Counted from the stretch's first letter, positions 16,221-23,860 are shown. The stretch: DNA of 64,000 nucleotides from an uncultured Oscillospiraceae bacterium (GCA_910585155.1 CAJUEC010000001.1:65948-129947), one strand, 5' to 3'. Program-made: numbers and translations. The notes: generated by a model from the sequence alone, not told the origin.

Positions 16221-17049
16221 ACAGAAATTCCTGTCCTATGAGGCCAAGGGGCAGGGCGGCGTCATCGTGGAGATCCCCATGCTGCCCCCGATTCCCAGCA
16301 CGCAGCTGGATCTGGCGCGGCTTCTGGTGCGGGCGGGGATCGACGTGATCCAGATTCCCATTCCGGTCCGCTTTCCCTGGATGTACGGCGCACGCATTCT
16401 CACCATCCAGAAGATGGCCGCCCGGAACGACATCTGGTATGAGCAGTCCTTTCAGGTGCTGGAGGCCCTGGTGAAGCAATATCCCCAGGCCGAGTTTATG
16501 CCCGTGGGCTTCTATGGCGGGCTCCAGCGGATGGGGCAGGAGAACTACATTCGGCGCTGCGCGGAGCTGGGCTTCCACCTGGCGGATATACCAGACTACC
16601 CCCTGGTCCACGACGACGACCCCCGGGGCCTGGCGGCCGGACTGAGAGAGAAGGGCATTGACTATGTGACGGTTATCAGCGCGGAGATGGCCATGGAGCC
16701 CGAGGGAGGCCCCGGCTGGCGGCAGCTGAAAAAGCTGGTCTCCCTGTCCTACGGCTTCTGTTTTCTCCTGGCCGCCGCAGGGGGAAAGACGGGGGAGAAG
16801 ACGGGGTTTGACTATGACGGCCTGGCCCGGGCCAAGGAGCGCATCCTGCGGATGCAGGAGCTGGTGGGCCGCCGCTGTCCCATCGTGGCGGTGTGCGGCA
16901 TCGCCACCCCGCAGCAGGTCCGCACCCTGGTCAAGGACGTTGGGGTTCACGTCATGTTTGGCAGCGCCCTGTTCACCCGGGTGATGAACGGGGACAGCGG
17001 GGAGGAAATTTATCGGTTTCTGTCGGAAATGAAGCAGGCAGCCATGTAA
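16207..17049 (+). CDS. TrpA-like TIM-barrel protein 2, altered active site
   Basis: The 280-residue protein belongs with the preceding one: LARLLVRAGIDVIQIPIP, then VRFPWMYGAR where TrpA has its catalytic loop. By this alignment the catalytic Glu is Gln49 and the Asp is Tyr60. DIPDYPL and EGGP also match TrpA-like protein 1. The phosphate-binding side is kept in recognisable form (VCGIATPQQV, FGSALFTRV). Overlap with the upstream gene indicates a fixed ratio, possibly a heteromer. Catalysis by the classical mechanism seems impossible; an isomerase, aldolase or binding role remains open. Confidence 0.75.
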   Translation: MNPIEQKFLSYEAKGQGGVIVEIPMLPPIPSTQLDLARLLVRAGIDVIQIPIPVRFPWMYGARILTIQKMAARNDIWYEQSFQVLEALVKQYPQAEFMPVGFYGGLQRMGQENYIRRCAELGFHLADIPDYPLVHDDDPRGLAAGLREKGIDYVTVISAEMAMEPEGGPGWRQLKKLVSLSYGFCFLLAAAGGKTGEKTGFDYDGLARAKERILRMQELVGRRCPIVAVCGIATPQQVRTLVKDVGVHVMFGSALFTRVMNGDSGEEIYRFLSEMKQAAM

Positions 17050-17063
17050 ATGAGGAGCGTACG

Positions 17064-17534
17064 ATGAGCAAACGGTTTGAAATCTGTGAGAGCTGTATTG
17101 ATCTGCATTTGCCCGGCGCGGATCGGGAGGCAATGCTGCGGCACCTGGCCGGCCTCCTTGTCCGGCAGGGTCTTGTGGAGCCGGCCTATGTGGAAAAGAT
17201 TCTGGAGCGGGAGGCGAGCTGCCCGACGGGGCTCCCCTTCCCCGCCATGACCATCGCCCTGCCCCATGGAGACCCTGCCTTCGTGCGCCGGGCCTCCATG
17301 GCCGTTGGGCGCTGCCCGGAGCCTGTCGCATTCTACAGTATGGAGGACCCCAGCGAGGCGCTGCAGGTGGAGATGGTGGTTTTGCTGGCGGTCAACGATC
17401 CGGATGAGCATTTGGCCGTGCTGAATAACCTGATGGAGATGTTCACCCGGCCCCAGGTCTGTCAGGACCTGCGCGCCGCCCAGAGCAGGGCGCAGGTCTG
17501 CGGTATTTTTCGTCAGATGCTGTGTGAAGCATAA
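17064..17534 (+). CDS. PTS EIIA, fructose/mannitol/galactitol fold
   Basis: The 156-residue cytoplasmic protein accepts phosphate from HPr. The active histidine is His68 in ALPHGDP, the normal motif for this EIIA class. The C-terminal half (VVLLAVNDPDEHLAVLNNLMEMF) is typical. The ATG at 17064 was chosen because GAGGAG lies just ahead and the longer frame reads through the previous gene. It sits between TrpA-like proteins 2 and 3, tying those proteins to the transporter. Confidence 0.92.
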   Translation: MSKRFEICESCIDLHLPGADREAMLRHLAGLLVRQGLVEPAYVEKILEREASCPTGLPFPAMTIALPHGDPAFVRRASMAVGRCPEPVAFYSMEDPSEALQVEMVVLLAVNDPDEHLAVLNNLMEMFTRPQVCQDLRAAQSRAQVCGIFRQMLCEA

Positions 17535-17552
17535 GCAGGGAGGCAGAAGGAA

Positions 17553-18335
17553 ATGAATACGAATCGGATGGAAAAAATCTTTGAAGAGATGAAGCGGGCG
17601 GGGGAGAAGATACTGGTCTCCTATTTCCCCCTGTGCGACACCGCCCTGGAGGATCAGGTGGCCTGGGCGGGGAAATATTTTGACAACGGCACCACCGTGC
17701 TGGAGATGGGCCTGCCCTACGAGGACCCCGGCCTGGATGGAAAGACGGTCCGGGACTCCATGGCCCGGGCTCTGTCCAAGTATACGGTGGAGGACGCCTT
17801 CGAGGTCATCCGCGCCCTGCGGAGGGCCTACCCCCACAACATTCTTCAGGTCATGACCTATTACGAGATTGTGGAGAAAATGGGGACCGACGCTTTTGCG
17901 CAGCGGTGCGCCGACTGCGGCGCCGACGCGGTGCTCTCCCCCAACACCCCCGCGGACAGGGTGGGGGAGCTGGACGCCGCCCTGGAAGGCCGCGGCCTCA
18001 TCAATCTGCGCTTTGCGCCCTATCAGCTGACCGCCGAGGCGGAGGCCGACCTGAAGGCAAACGCCAGAGGCTACATCTTCCAGCAGTCTGTGGACGGGGT
18101 CACCGGCCCGCAGTCCACCACCTCGCCCCAGGTGGGCGTCAATGTGGCGCGGCTGAAGAGCCTGGGGATCACCACGCCTGTGGTGGCTGGCTTTGGGATT
18201 TCCAACGCCCGGCAGGTGGGGGAGATGCGGGCCATGGGCGCGGACGGCGTTATCGTGGGCAGCGCCATCCTGTCCGCGATCCTGGCGGGGAACGGTGAGG
18301 CCTTTATCAAGAGCCTGCGGGAGGCGCTTGCGTAG
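17553..18335 (+). CDS. TrpA-like TIM-barrel protein 3, catalytic pair retained
   Basis: The 260-residue protein is the closest of the three to true TrpA. TTVLEMGLPYEDPGLDGKTV preserves the catalytic acid (Glu51) and the indole-binding Asp (Asp62), matching E. coli Glu49 and Asp60. The flexible loop reads QQSVDGVTGPQ, and the phosphate site GFGISNARQV plus VGSAIL is intact. It could thus perform a TrpA-style retro-aldol cleavage of a phosphorylated substrate. No trpE, D, C or true trpB is nearby, and it lies inside a PTS operon with its own regulator, so a role outside tryptophan synthesis is more likely. Ribosome site GCAGGGAGG. Confidence 0.82.
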   Translation: MNTNRMEKIFEEMKRAGEKILVSYFPLCDTALEDQVAWAGKYFDNGTTVLEMGLPYEDPGLDGKTVRDSMARALSKYTVEDAFEVIRALRRAYPHNILQVMTYYEIVEKMGTDAFAQRCADCGADAVLSPNTPADRVGELDAALEGRGLINLRFAPYQLTAEAEADLKANARGYIFQQSVDGVTGPQSTTSPQVGVNVARLKSLGITTPVVAGFGISNARQVGEMRAMGADGVIVGSAILSAILAGNGEAFIKSLREALA

Positions 18336-18365
18336 ACGCGATTCCCGGCGGCCAAAGGAAAAAAT

Positions 18366-20534
18366 ATGATTGATATTGCACAGCGATGTATTCAAGCCTT
18401 GGAATTGATCTGCAGGCACTCCGGGCCGGTGACGGCCCGGAGCCTTGCCGCGGCTATGAATGTCAGTGAACGCACCGCCCGGTATGATCTGTCGCTGCTC
18501 TCAAGCTGGCTCCTGGAGCGGGGCGTGGAGCTGAAGTCCGCCCCCAAAAAGGGCTTCTACCTGGAGGAGCGGCAGCGGGAGCGGGCCCTGGCCCTGCTCA
18601 GGGATTTTGGGGAGAGCTCGGGAGACGCCGGCCGGTTTCTCAGCGCCGACGAGCGGGTGCGAATGATTGTCACCGATGTGCTGGAGGAGCGCAGCTCCTG
18701 GAGCTTTGACGAGGCCGCCGAGCATTTCGGCGTCAGCCGGACCACGTTTGCCCGGGATTTGAGGCAGGCGGAAAAATGGTTTGCCGCTCACGGGGCCCGG
18801 CTTCTGCGCAGGCAGAAACGGGGGGTGCGGCTGGAGGGGGACGAGGGGGAATACCGCCGCCTGATTGTGGCCTTTATTCAGGAGAACTCTGATCAGAAAG
18901 CGCTGCTCACCTATTTCATTACCTGTGGCCGGACCGCCGAGCGGCGGATCCCCAAGCCCAGCTCCTTTGCCTATATCAACCGCATCCTCTGCGGGGCGGA
19001 CCTGCCTGTGATCATCGACACCGTGGAGCGGTACAATATGGAAAAGGGCGCCGCTCTGTTTGACGAGGATTTGATCGCCCTGATCTATTATCTGGCGGTC
19101 ATGGTGACCAGGGTCCGGGACGGGCACGGCCTGAGCGCCATCTCCCCCCAGTATCAGCCCTACGCGGAGACGGCGGAATGCGGGGAGATCGAGGCAATTC
19201 TGGCCTCCTGCCTATCCCGGATGCTTTCGCCGGACCAGCTGCGCTGTGAGGCGGCCTACCTCTCCGCCCGCTGGCTGGCCATTGCGGAGGGCCCCGACAG
19301 CCACGCCTCCACGGCCAACAGCAAAATGGCCAGGAGAATCAGCGCCTACCTGTTCTCCAGGCTCCAGGAGGAGCTGGGCCTTGACCTGACGGAGACGGAC
19401 GACCTGTTCAACGCCATGAAGACCCATTTGCAGGCCGCCATCACACGGATGCGCCTGAGCATCCCCTCTCCCAACCCGCTGCTGGAGGAGACCCGGCGCA
19501 GATTTCCCGAGGTCTTTCGGCTGTGCAGCCAGATCACGGAGGAGATTGGGGCGCGCTTCGGCGTATTCCTTCACGAGCATGAGGTGGGCTTCCTGACCAT
19601 GTACACCGCCGGGGCCATCCGGCGGGAGCGGAACCATCCCCCGGTGGAGCACATCCGGGCCGTCCTCATCTGCGGATATGGCGTGGGGACGGTCTCCCTC
19701 CTTATGAGCGCCCTGAAGCAGCAGTTCCCGCACATCGCCATTGTGGACCGGCTCTCCATTTTCGACCTGGCGGGCTACGATTTTTCCCAGGTGGACTTGA
19801 TTTTCTCCACCATTGACATACCCCTTCCCCTGTCCAAGCCCCTCCTGAAGGTCAATCCGCTCCTCTCCCGGCTGGATCTGCGGCGGATATACGCCTTCCT
19901 CCACTCCCGCCAGGGGATGGCGGCCAGCACGACCCCGGAGTTCCGGGTGGGGGAGCTTCTCAGCGTCATCAGCAAGCACTGCGATATACGGGACGCCGAT
20001 CAGCTGGCCCGGGAGCTGAAAAGGGCGGTGAGCCCGTACAGCGGCCCGCCCCGGGCGCTGACGGAGCTCCCCTCGCTGCTTGACGTTCTGCCCCGCAGGC
20101 ATATTCTGGCCCACATTGAGGCCGCCTCCTGGGATGAGGCGGTCTGGAAGGCGGCCCAGCCTCTTTTGGACGACGGCCACACCATGCGGGAGTATGTGGA
20201 GGAGATCATCGAAATCAAGGAGCAATACGGTCAATACTCCGTCCTTTGCGGGGGCGTGTGCATGCCCCACGCCTCGCCCAGCATTTTTTATAAGCTGTCC
20301 CTGTCGCTGGCCACCTTGAAAGAGCCCCTGGAGCTGGTTCTGGATGGCCAGCCGGTAAAAATCTACGTGGTCATGGTCCTCTCGCTGGCCGACACCATCA
20401 CCCAGGCCAAGATTCTGGATGAGATATTCAGCCTGCTGGACGAGTTTCCCCACATCGGCGCGGAGCTCCAAGGCGCGGCCACGACGGAGGAGCTGTGCCG
20501 CCTGTTCAAAAAATACTACGACAGGCTGTTCTGA
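18366..20534 (+). CDS. PRD-domain transcriptional activator with EIIB and EIIA modules (MtlR/LicR type)
   Basis: The 722-residue regulator has an N-terminal HTH (AAAMNVSERTARYDL, about 25-45), a second winged helix (FGVSRTTFARDL, about 120-140), two PRD domains (about 180-290 and 300-400, the second with FLHEHEVGFLTMY), an EIIB-like module (VLICGYGVGTVSLLMSAL, about 425-445) and an EIIA-like module with MPHASPS near residue 640. Such proteins are switched by phosphorylation from HPr and the cognate EIIB, so transcription follows flux through the transporter. It stands between the enzyme genes and the HPr/EI pair on the same strand and is the probable regulator of the whole cluster. Confidence 0.9.
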   Translation: MIDIAQRCIQALELICRHSGPVTARSLAAAMNVSERTARYDLSLLSSWLLERGVELKSAPKKGFYLEERQRERALALLRDFGESSGDAGRFLSADERVRMIVTDVLEERSSWSFDEAAEHFGVSRTTFARDLRQAEKWFAAHGARLLRRQKRGVRLEGDEGEYRRLIVAFIQENSDQKALLTYFITCGRTAERRIPKPSSFAYINRILCGADLPVIIDTVERYNMEKGAALFDEDLIALIYYLAVMVTRVRDGHGLSAISPQYQPYAETAECGEIEAILASCLSRMLSPDQLRCEAAYLSARWLAIAEGPDSHASTANSKMARRISAYLFSRLQEELGLDLTETDDLFNAMKTHLQAAITRMRLSIPSPNPLLEETRRRFPEVFRLCSQITEEIGARFGVFLHEHEVGFLTMYTAGAIRRERNHPPVEHIRAVLICGYGVGTVSLLMSALKQQFPHIAIVDRLSIFDLAGYDFSQVDLIFSTIDIPLPLSKPLLKVNPLLSRLDLRRIYAFLHSRQGMAASTTPEFRVGELLSVISKHCDIRDADQLARELKRAVSPYSGPPRALTELPSLLDVLPRRHILAHIEAASWDEAVWKAAQPLLDDGHTMREYVEEIIEIKEQYGQYSVLCGGVCMPHASPSIFYKLSLSLATLKEPLELVLDGQPVKIYVVMVLSLADTITQAKILDEIFSLLDEFPHIGAELQGAATTEELCRLFKKYYDRLF

Positions 20535-20560
20535 CCTGTTCGGATTTTGGAGTTGAGTAT

Positions 20561-20821
20561 ATGCAGTGCAAACAGTTTAAAATCAAGAACCCCACCGGGC
20601 TCCACGCCCGCCCCGCCGCAGAGCTTTGCGCGCTGAGCAAGGGGTTTTCCAGCGCCATCACCATCACCTGCGGGGAGAAAACCGTCAATCCCCGCAGTGT
20701 GGTGAGCATTCTAACGGGGGGCATGGCCTGCGGAAAGGTCATCAAGATTTGCGCGGAGGGGGAGGACGAGGGCCAGGCCGTGGAGGCCCTGACCAATTTT
20801 CTGGAGAGCTTGGAGGAGTGA
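20561..20821 (+). CDS. HPr phosphocarrier protein
   Basis: The 86-residue protein relays phosphate from Enzyme I to EIIA. His15 lies in NPTGLHARPAA. Ser46 lies in NPRSVVSI, the position of the regulatory HPr-kinase serine, although the usual IMGVMSLG after it is changed. The start gives an N-terminus of normal length; the ribosome site is weak (TTTTGGAGTTGAG). It is followed at once by Enzyme I. This may be a cluster-dedicated HPr rather than the cell's main one; the window cannot settle that. Confidence 0.93.
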   Translation: MQCKQFKIKNPTGLHARPAAELCALSKGFSSAITITCGEKTVNPRSVVSILTGGMACGKVIKICAEGEDEGQAVEALTNFLESLEE

Positions 20822-20826
20822 CGCCC

Positions 20827-22542
20827 ATGATTTTTACCGGAACCTCCGTCTGCGGCGGCACCGCAGTGGCGCCGGCCCTGCTCTACGCCCCCGCCGAGCT
20901 CGCCGTCAGGCGGGAGCGCCTCTCTACGGCGGACGTCTCCGCCGAGCTGGAGCGGTACGAACAGGCCGTGGCCCAGGCCGGCCGGGAGCTGGAAGAGCTC
21001 CGCGCCCGGTTTGCCGGGGAGCATGAGGCGCAGGGGAAGATTTTTGACGCCCACCGGGAAATCCTGGAGGATGAGGAGATTGTGGCCGCCATCCGGCTGG
21101 CCATCTCGGAGGAGAAAAAATGCTGCGCCTGGGCGGTGGAGTCGGTCTGCCAGATGTACGCCGGGCTGTTTGAGCAGCTGGAGGACCCGCTGCTGCGGGA
21201 GAGGAGCGCCGACGTGCGGGATGTGGGCGGACGGCTCCTGCGGGCCTGCCTTGGAGCTGCGCAGGTGAGCCTTGCCCGGCTGCCCCGGCCCTGCATTCTG
21301 GTGGCCCATGACCTCCTGCCCTCTGACACCGCCGCCCTGGACCGGGAAAATGTGCTGGGCATAGTCACCGAGGTGGGCGGGGCCACCTGTCACTCCGCCA
21401 TCATTGCCCGGAGCTATGATATTCCGGCCGTTTTGGGTGTGGCCCATATCACGGAGCGGATCCGCGATGGGGAGGAGCTGGTCCTGGACGCCGACCAGGG
21501 GCAGGTCATCTCCTCCCCCACGCCCGCCCAGCGGGAGAGCTTCCAGAGGCTGCGGGAGGAGGGCCTTGTCCGGCGGGCCCAGGCCGCCCAGTGGCGGGAC
21601 AGGCCATGCCGTTCCCGGGACGGCGTGGAGATCGCCGTTGGCCTGAACGTGGCCGACCCCACCCCCGGTGAGCTGGAGGCCCTGGGCTCCGCCGCCGATT
21701 TTATCGGCCTGTTCCGCACGGAATTTCTCTACATGGGCCGGGACCGCCTTCCCACCGAGGAAGAGCAGTTTCAGCGTTATAAGGCCCTGCTGCTCCGCGC
21801 CGGAGACAAGCCCGTCACTCTTCGCACGCTGGATATCGGGGCGGACAAACCCCTATCCTGCTACCCCAGGCCCAGGGAGGAAAACCCGGCCCTGGGCCTT
21901 CGGGGCCTGCGTCTGTGCCTGGCTGACCGGGAGCTCTTTCGCGCCCAGCTCCGGGCGGCCCTCCGGGCTTCCGTCTACGGCCGCCTTCAGATCATGTTCC
22001 CAATGGTGGGCGGGGTGGAGGACTTCATGGCCGCCAGGTCTGTGGTGGAGGAGGTGGAGGAGGAGCTCCGGCGGGAGCGGGTTTCCTTCCGGGAGGGCCT
22101 TCCCCTGGGGGCTATGATCGAGGTTCCCTCCGCCGCCCTGATGGCCGGCGCGCTGGCGGCCCGGGCGGATTTTGCCAGCATCGGCACCAACGATTTGAGC
22201 CAGTATCTTCTGGCGGCGGATCGGACAAACCCGGAGGTGGCCCCCTGCTGCCAGAGCTTCCACCCCGCTGTTTTCCGCCTGATCCAGCTTGCCGTGTCCG
22301 CCTTTTCTGACGCGGGCAAGCCCATCAGCGTCTGCGGGGAGCTGGGGGGAGAGCCCCTCTCGACCGCGGTCTTGGTTGGGCTCGGGATACGGAAGCTGAG
22401 CATGAGCCTCTCCCGGATCTCCGGGGTCAAGATGCTTCTGGCCCGGCACTCCGTCCCGGAGCTGGAGGCGCTGGCGGAGCAGGTATGCGCGTCGTCCACC
22501 GCCGAAGAGGTGTCCGCCTGCCTGCGCGGCAGGATCACCTAA
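20827..22542 (+). CDS. PTS Enzyme I (phosphoenolpyruvate-protein phosphotransferase)
   Basis: Enzyme I takes phosphate from PEP and passes it to HPr. The 571-residue protein has normal length. Residues 1-145 form the HPr-binding helical domain; the phospho-histidine lies in GGATCHSAIIAR near residue 185. The PEP-binding barrel shows GLFRTEFLYMGRD, TLDIGADKPL, GTNDLSQYLLAADR and the active cysteine in VCGELGGE. It starts 5 bases after HPr. The stop TAA forms part of the CTAA duplicated by the MITE inserted right behind it. Confidence 0.95.
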   Translation: MIFTGTSVCGGTAVAPALLYAPAELAVRRERLSTADVSAELERYEQAVAQAGRELEELRARFAGEHEAQGKIFDAHREILEDEEIVAAIRLAISEEKKCCAWAVESVCQMYAGLFEQLEDPLLRERSADVRDVGGRLLRACLGAAQVSLARLPRPCILVAHDLLPSDTAALDRENVLGIVTEVGGATCHSAIIARSYDIPAVLGVAHITERIRDGEELVLDADQGQVISSPTPAQRESFQRLREEGLVRRAQAAQWRDRPCRSRDGVEIAVGLNVADPTPGELEALGSAADFIGLFRTEFLYMGRDRLPTEEEQFQRYKALLLRAGDKPVTLRTLDIGADKPLSCYPRPREENPALGLRGLRLCLADRELFRAQLRAALRASVYGRLQIMFPMVGGVEDFMAARSVVEEVEEELRRERVSFREGLPLGAMIEVPSAALMAGALAARADFASIGTNDLSQYLLAADRTNPEVAPCCQSFHPAVFRLIQLAVSAFSDAGKPISVCGELGGEPLSTAVLVGLGIRKLSMSLSRISGVKMLLARHSVPELEALAEQVCASSTAEEVSACLRGRIT

Positions 22543-22703
22543 GGAAGCACTGATTAAATGCGTCTGCGGCACTTTTCGGATCTTTTTTGCCATGGCTTCG
22601 TTGTAATTTCTTGAAATAAACACAATTATTCCTGCGAAATCCCACCCCCGCTATGGCGCAAAATCTCTCGCAAATCGCTCTTGTCGATTTAAGCAGTCCT
22701 TCC
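22543..22703 (+). mobile_element. MITE copy 1 with CTAA target duplication
   Basis: The 161-bp element begins GGAAGCACTGATTAAA and ends TTTAAGCAGTCCTTCC, an inverted pair with two mismatches. CTAA stands on both sides (22539-22542 and 22704-22707). The interior, including GTAATTTCTTGAAATAAACA and AAAATCTCTCGCAAATCGCT, is closely repeated at 43905-44064. It encodes nothing; it must have been moved by a transposase in trans. Confidence 0.85.
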
Positions 22704-22796
22704 CTAAAGCTGGAGCTGGGCGTCTCCTCCGCCATGCCCGGGCATTTTGGTGAAGGCCGGGAATTGCCGCAGGCCCGGGGCGAAAATAGGATAGCA

Positions 22797-22829
22797 GAAG
22801 GGCCGTCCGAATGCCGGACGGCCCTTTTT
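22797..22829 (+). terminator. Terminator of the PTS / TrpA-like cluster
   Basis: AAGGGCCGTCCG - AATG - CCGGACGGCCCTT followed by TTTC. The MITE sits between the Enzyme I stop and this hairpin, so the element is probably transcribed with the operon. Confidence 0.85.
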
Positions 22830-22855
22830 CATACGATGTGTATCTCAGAAGCTGA

Positions 22856-22899
22856 ATCAATAGCCGAAGCGTTCCAATTCGCGAGACAAAATTGCCGAT
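22856..22899 (-). repeat. Dispersed 44-bp repeat, copy 2, joined to a MITE-like end
   Basis: Its reverse complement matches 8482-8525 at 42 of 44 bases. Directly beside it, 22899-22914 reads TTGAATCAGTGCTTCC, the exact inverse of the MITE terminal GGAAGCACTGATTCAA. This segment may therefore be the remnant of another member of the same mobile family. The rest of 22704-22979 shows only the terminator. Confidence 0.65.
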
Positions 22900-22979
22900 T
22901 GAATCAGTGCTTCCCCAGATTTTTTTTCACGCGGCTCATCGAGGATTTTGGCCGCGAAGATGTATTTTGGTTCGGCTTC

Positions 22980-23513
22980 TCAATAGTTTTCGGCCTTGAG
23001 CTCGAAGAAGGCCTGGGCGTGGCCGCAGACGGGGCACTCCGCAGGGGCCTCCAGACCGTACTCCAGGTGGCCGCAGTTCCGGCAGTACCACACCTTCACC
23101 TCGGCGCGCTTGAACACCTCGCCGTTGGCCAGGTTCTCCGCCAGCTTCACGTACCGGTCCTCATGGCTCTTCTCGATCTTGGCCACGGCCTCGAAGGCGT
23201 CGGCCAGGGCGATGAAGCCCTCCTCCCGGGCGGTGGCCGCCATCTCCTGATACATCTCGGTCCACTCCTCGTGCTCCCCCTCGGCGGCAGCCAGCAGGTT
23301 CTCTGCGGTGGTGCAGATGCCGCCCAGCGCCTTGAACCACAGCTTGGCGTGCTCCTTCTCGTTGCCGGCAGTCTCCTCAAAGATGGCGGCGATCTGCTCG
23401 TAGCCCTCCTTGCGGGCCTGGCTGGCGAAGTAGGTGTACTTGTTCCGGGCCTGGGACTCCCCCGCAAACGCCTTCCACAGATTGGCCTCGGTCTTGCTGC
23501 CCTTCAGTTCCAT
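22980..23513 (-). CDS. Rubrerythrin
   Basis: This cytoplasmic di-iron peroxidase protects anaerobes from hydrogen peroxide. The 177-residue product has the ferritin-like four-helix domain with E-x2-R/H ligands (FAGESQARNKYTYFA, FEETAGNEKEHAKLW, EEGFIALADAFEAVAKIEKSHEDRY) and a C-terminal rubredoxin site, WYCRNCGHLEYG and CPVCGHAQAFF, with four cysteines. Start chosen at AGGAGGAATGTATCATG. A promoter at 23585-23613 overlaps downstream with a Fur/PerR-like palindrome, so induction by peroxide or iron limitation is likely. Confidence 0.95.
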   Translation of the reverse strand: MELKGSKTEANLWKAFAGESQARNKYTYFASQARKEGYEQIAAIFEETAGNEKEHAKLWFKALGGICTTAENLLAAAEGEHEEWTEMYQEMAATAREEGFIALADAFEAVAKIEKSHEDRYVKLAENLANGEVFKRAEVKVWYCRNCGHLEYGLEAPAECPVCGHAQAFFELKAENY

Positions 23514-23563
23514 GATACATTCCTCCTGATCAATTTTATGGTGAATGGGATGAATTTCATTAG

Positions 23564-23578
23564 TGAGAATTATTCTCA
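23564..23578 (-). promoter_or_regulatory. Fur/PerR-family operator
   Basis: TGAGAAT-T-ATTCTCA is a perfect 7-1-7 palindrome, the arrangement of Fur and PerR boxes. It lies just downstream of the rubrerythrin -10 box, over the expected transcription start. Confidence 0.75.
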
Positions 23579-23584
23579 TTAATA

Positions 23585-23613
23585 AGTATAGCAGATGCCC
23601 GAGCAAATTGCAA
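23585..23613 (-). promoter_or_regulatory. Rubrerythrin promoter
   Basis: On the minus strand: TTGCAA, 17-base spacer, TATACT. Confidence 0.8.
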
Positions 23614-23766
23614 GCGCTTTTTTTGCGCTCCCCAGAATTTTTCTCCGCGGCGGGCCCCTGGGCCTCCGCCGCTTTTTGTCAGACGTGGAAGAGCCTGGAA
23701 TTGTCTTTGTGTGAAATTGATAAACTGTCGCTGAAAATATTGCGCAGCTATGTGAAATGTTAATAA

Positions 23767-23816
23767 TTGACACAATCCGTCAAAATATTGCTTTTGCAAA
23801 ACCGCTTTGCTACAAT
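23767..23816 (+). promoter_or_regulatory. Promoter and operator region of the mannose-family PTS operon
   Basis: TTGCTT (23788-23793), 17-base spacer, TACAAT (23811-23816). Two inverted repeats flank the -35 box: TTGAC-7-GTCAA (23767-23783) and GCAAA-ACCGC-TTTGC (23796-23810, within the spacer). Either could bind the RpiR regulator encoded at 27615. Confidence 0.6.
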
Positions 23817-23860
23817 GAAGCCACATCGGGCAGACCAGGCATCAGAAAGGGAGGACTGTT

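Noticed and set aside
14341..18335. Ordinary tryptophan synthase genes
   Set aside because: The TrpB-like protein lacks the PLP lysine, two of three TrpA-like proteins lack the catalytic acids, no other trp genes are near, and PTS genes are interleaved.
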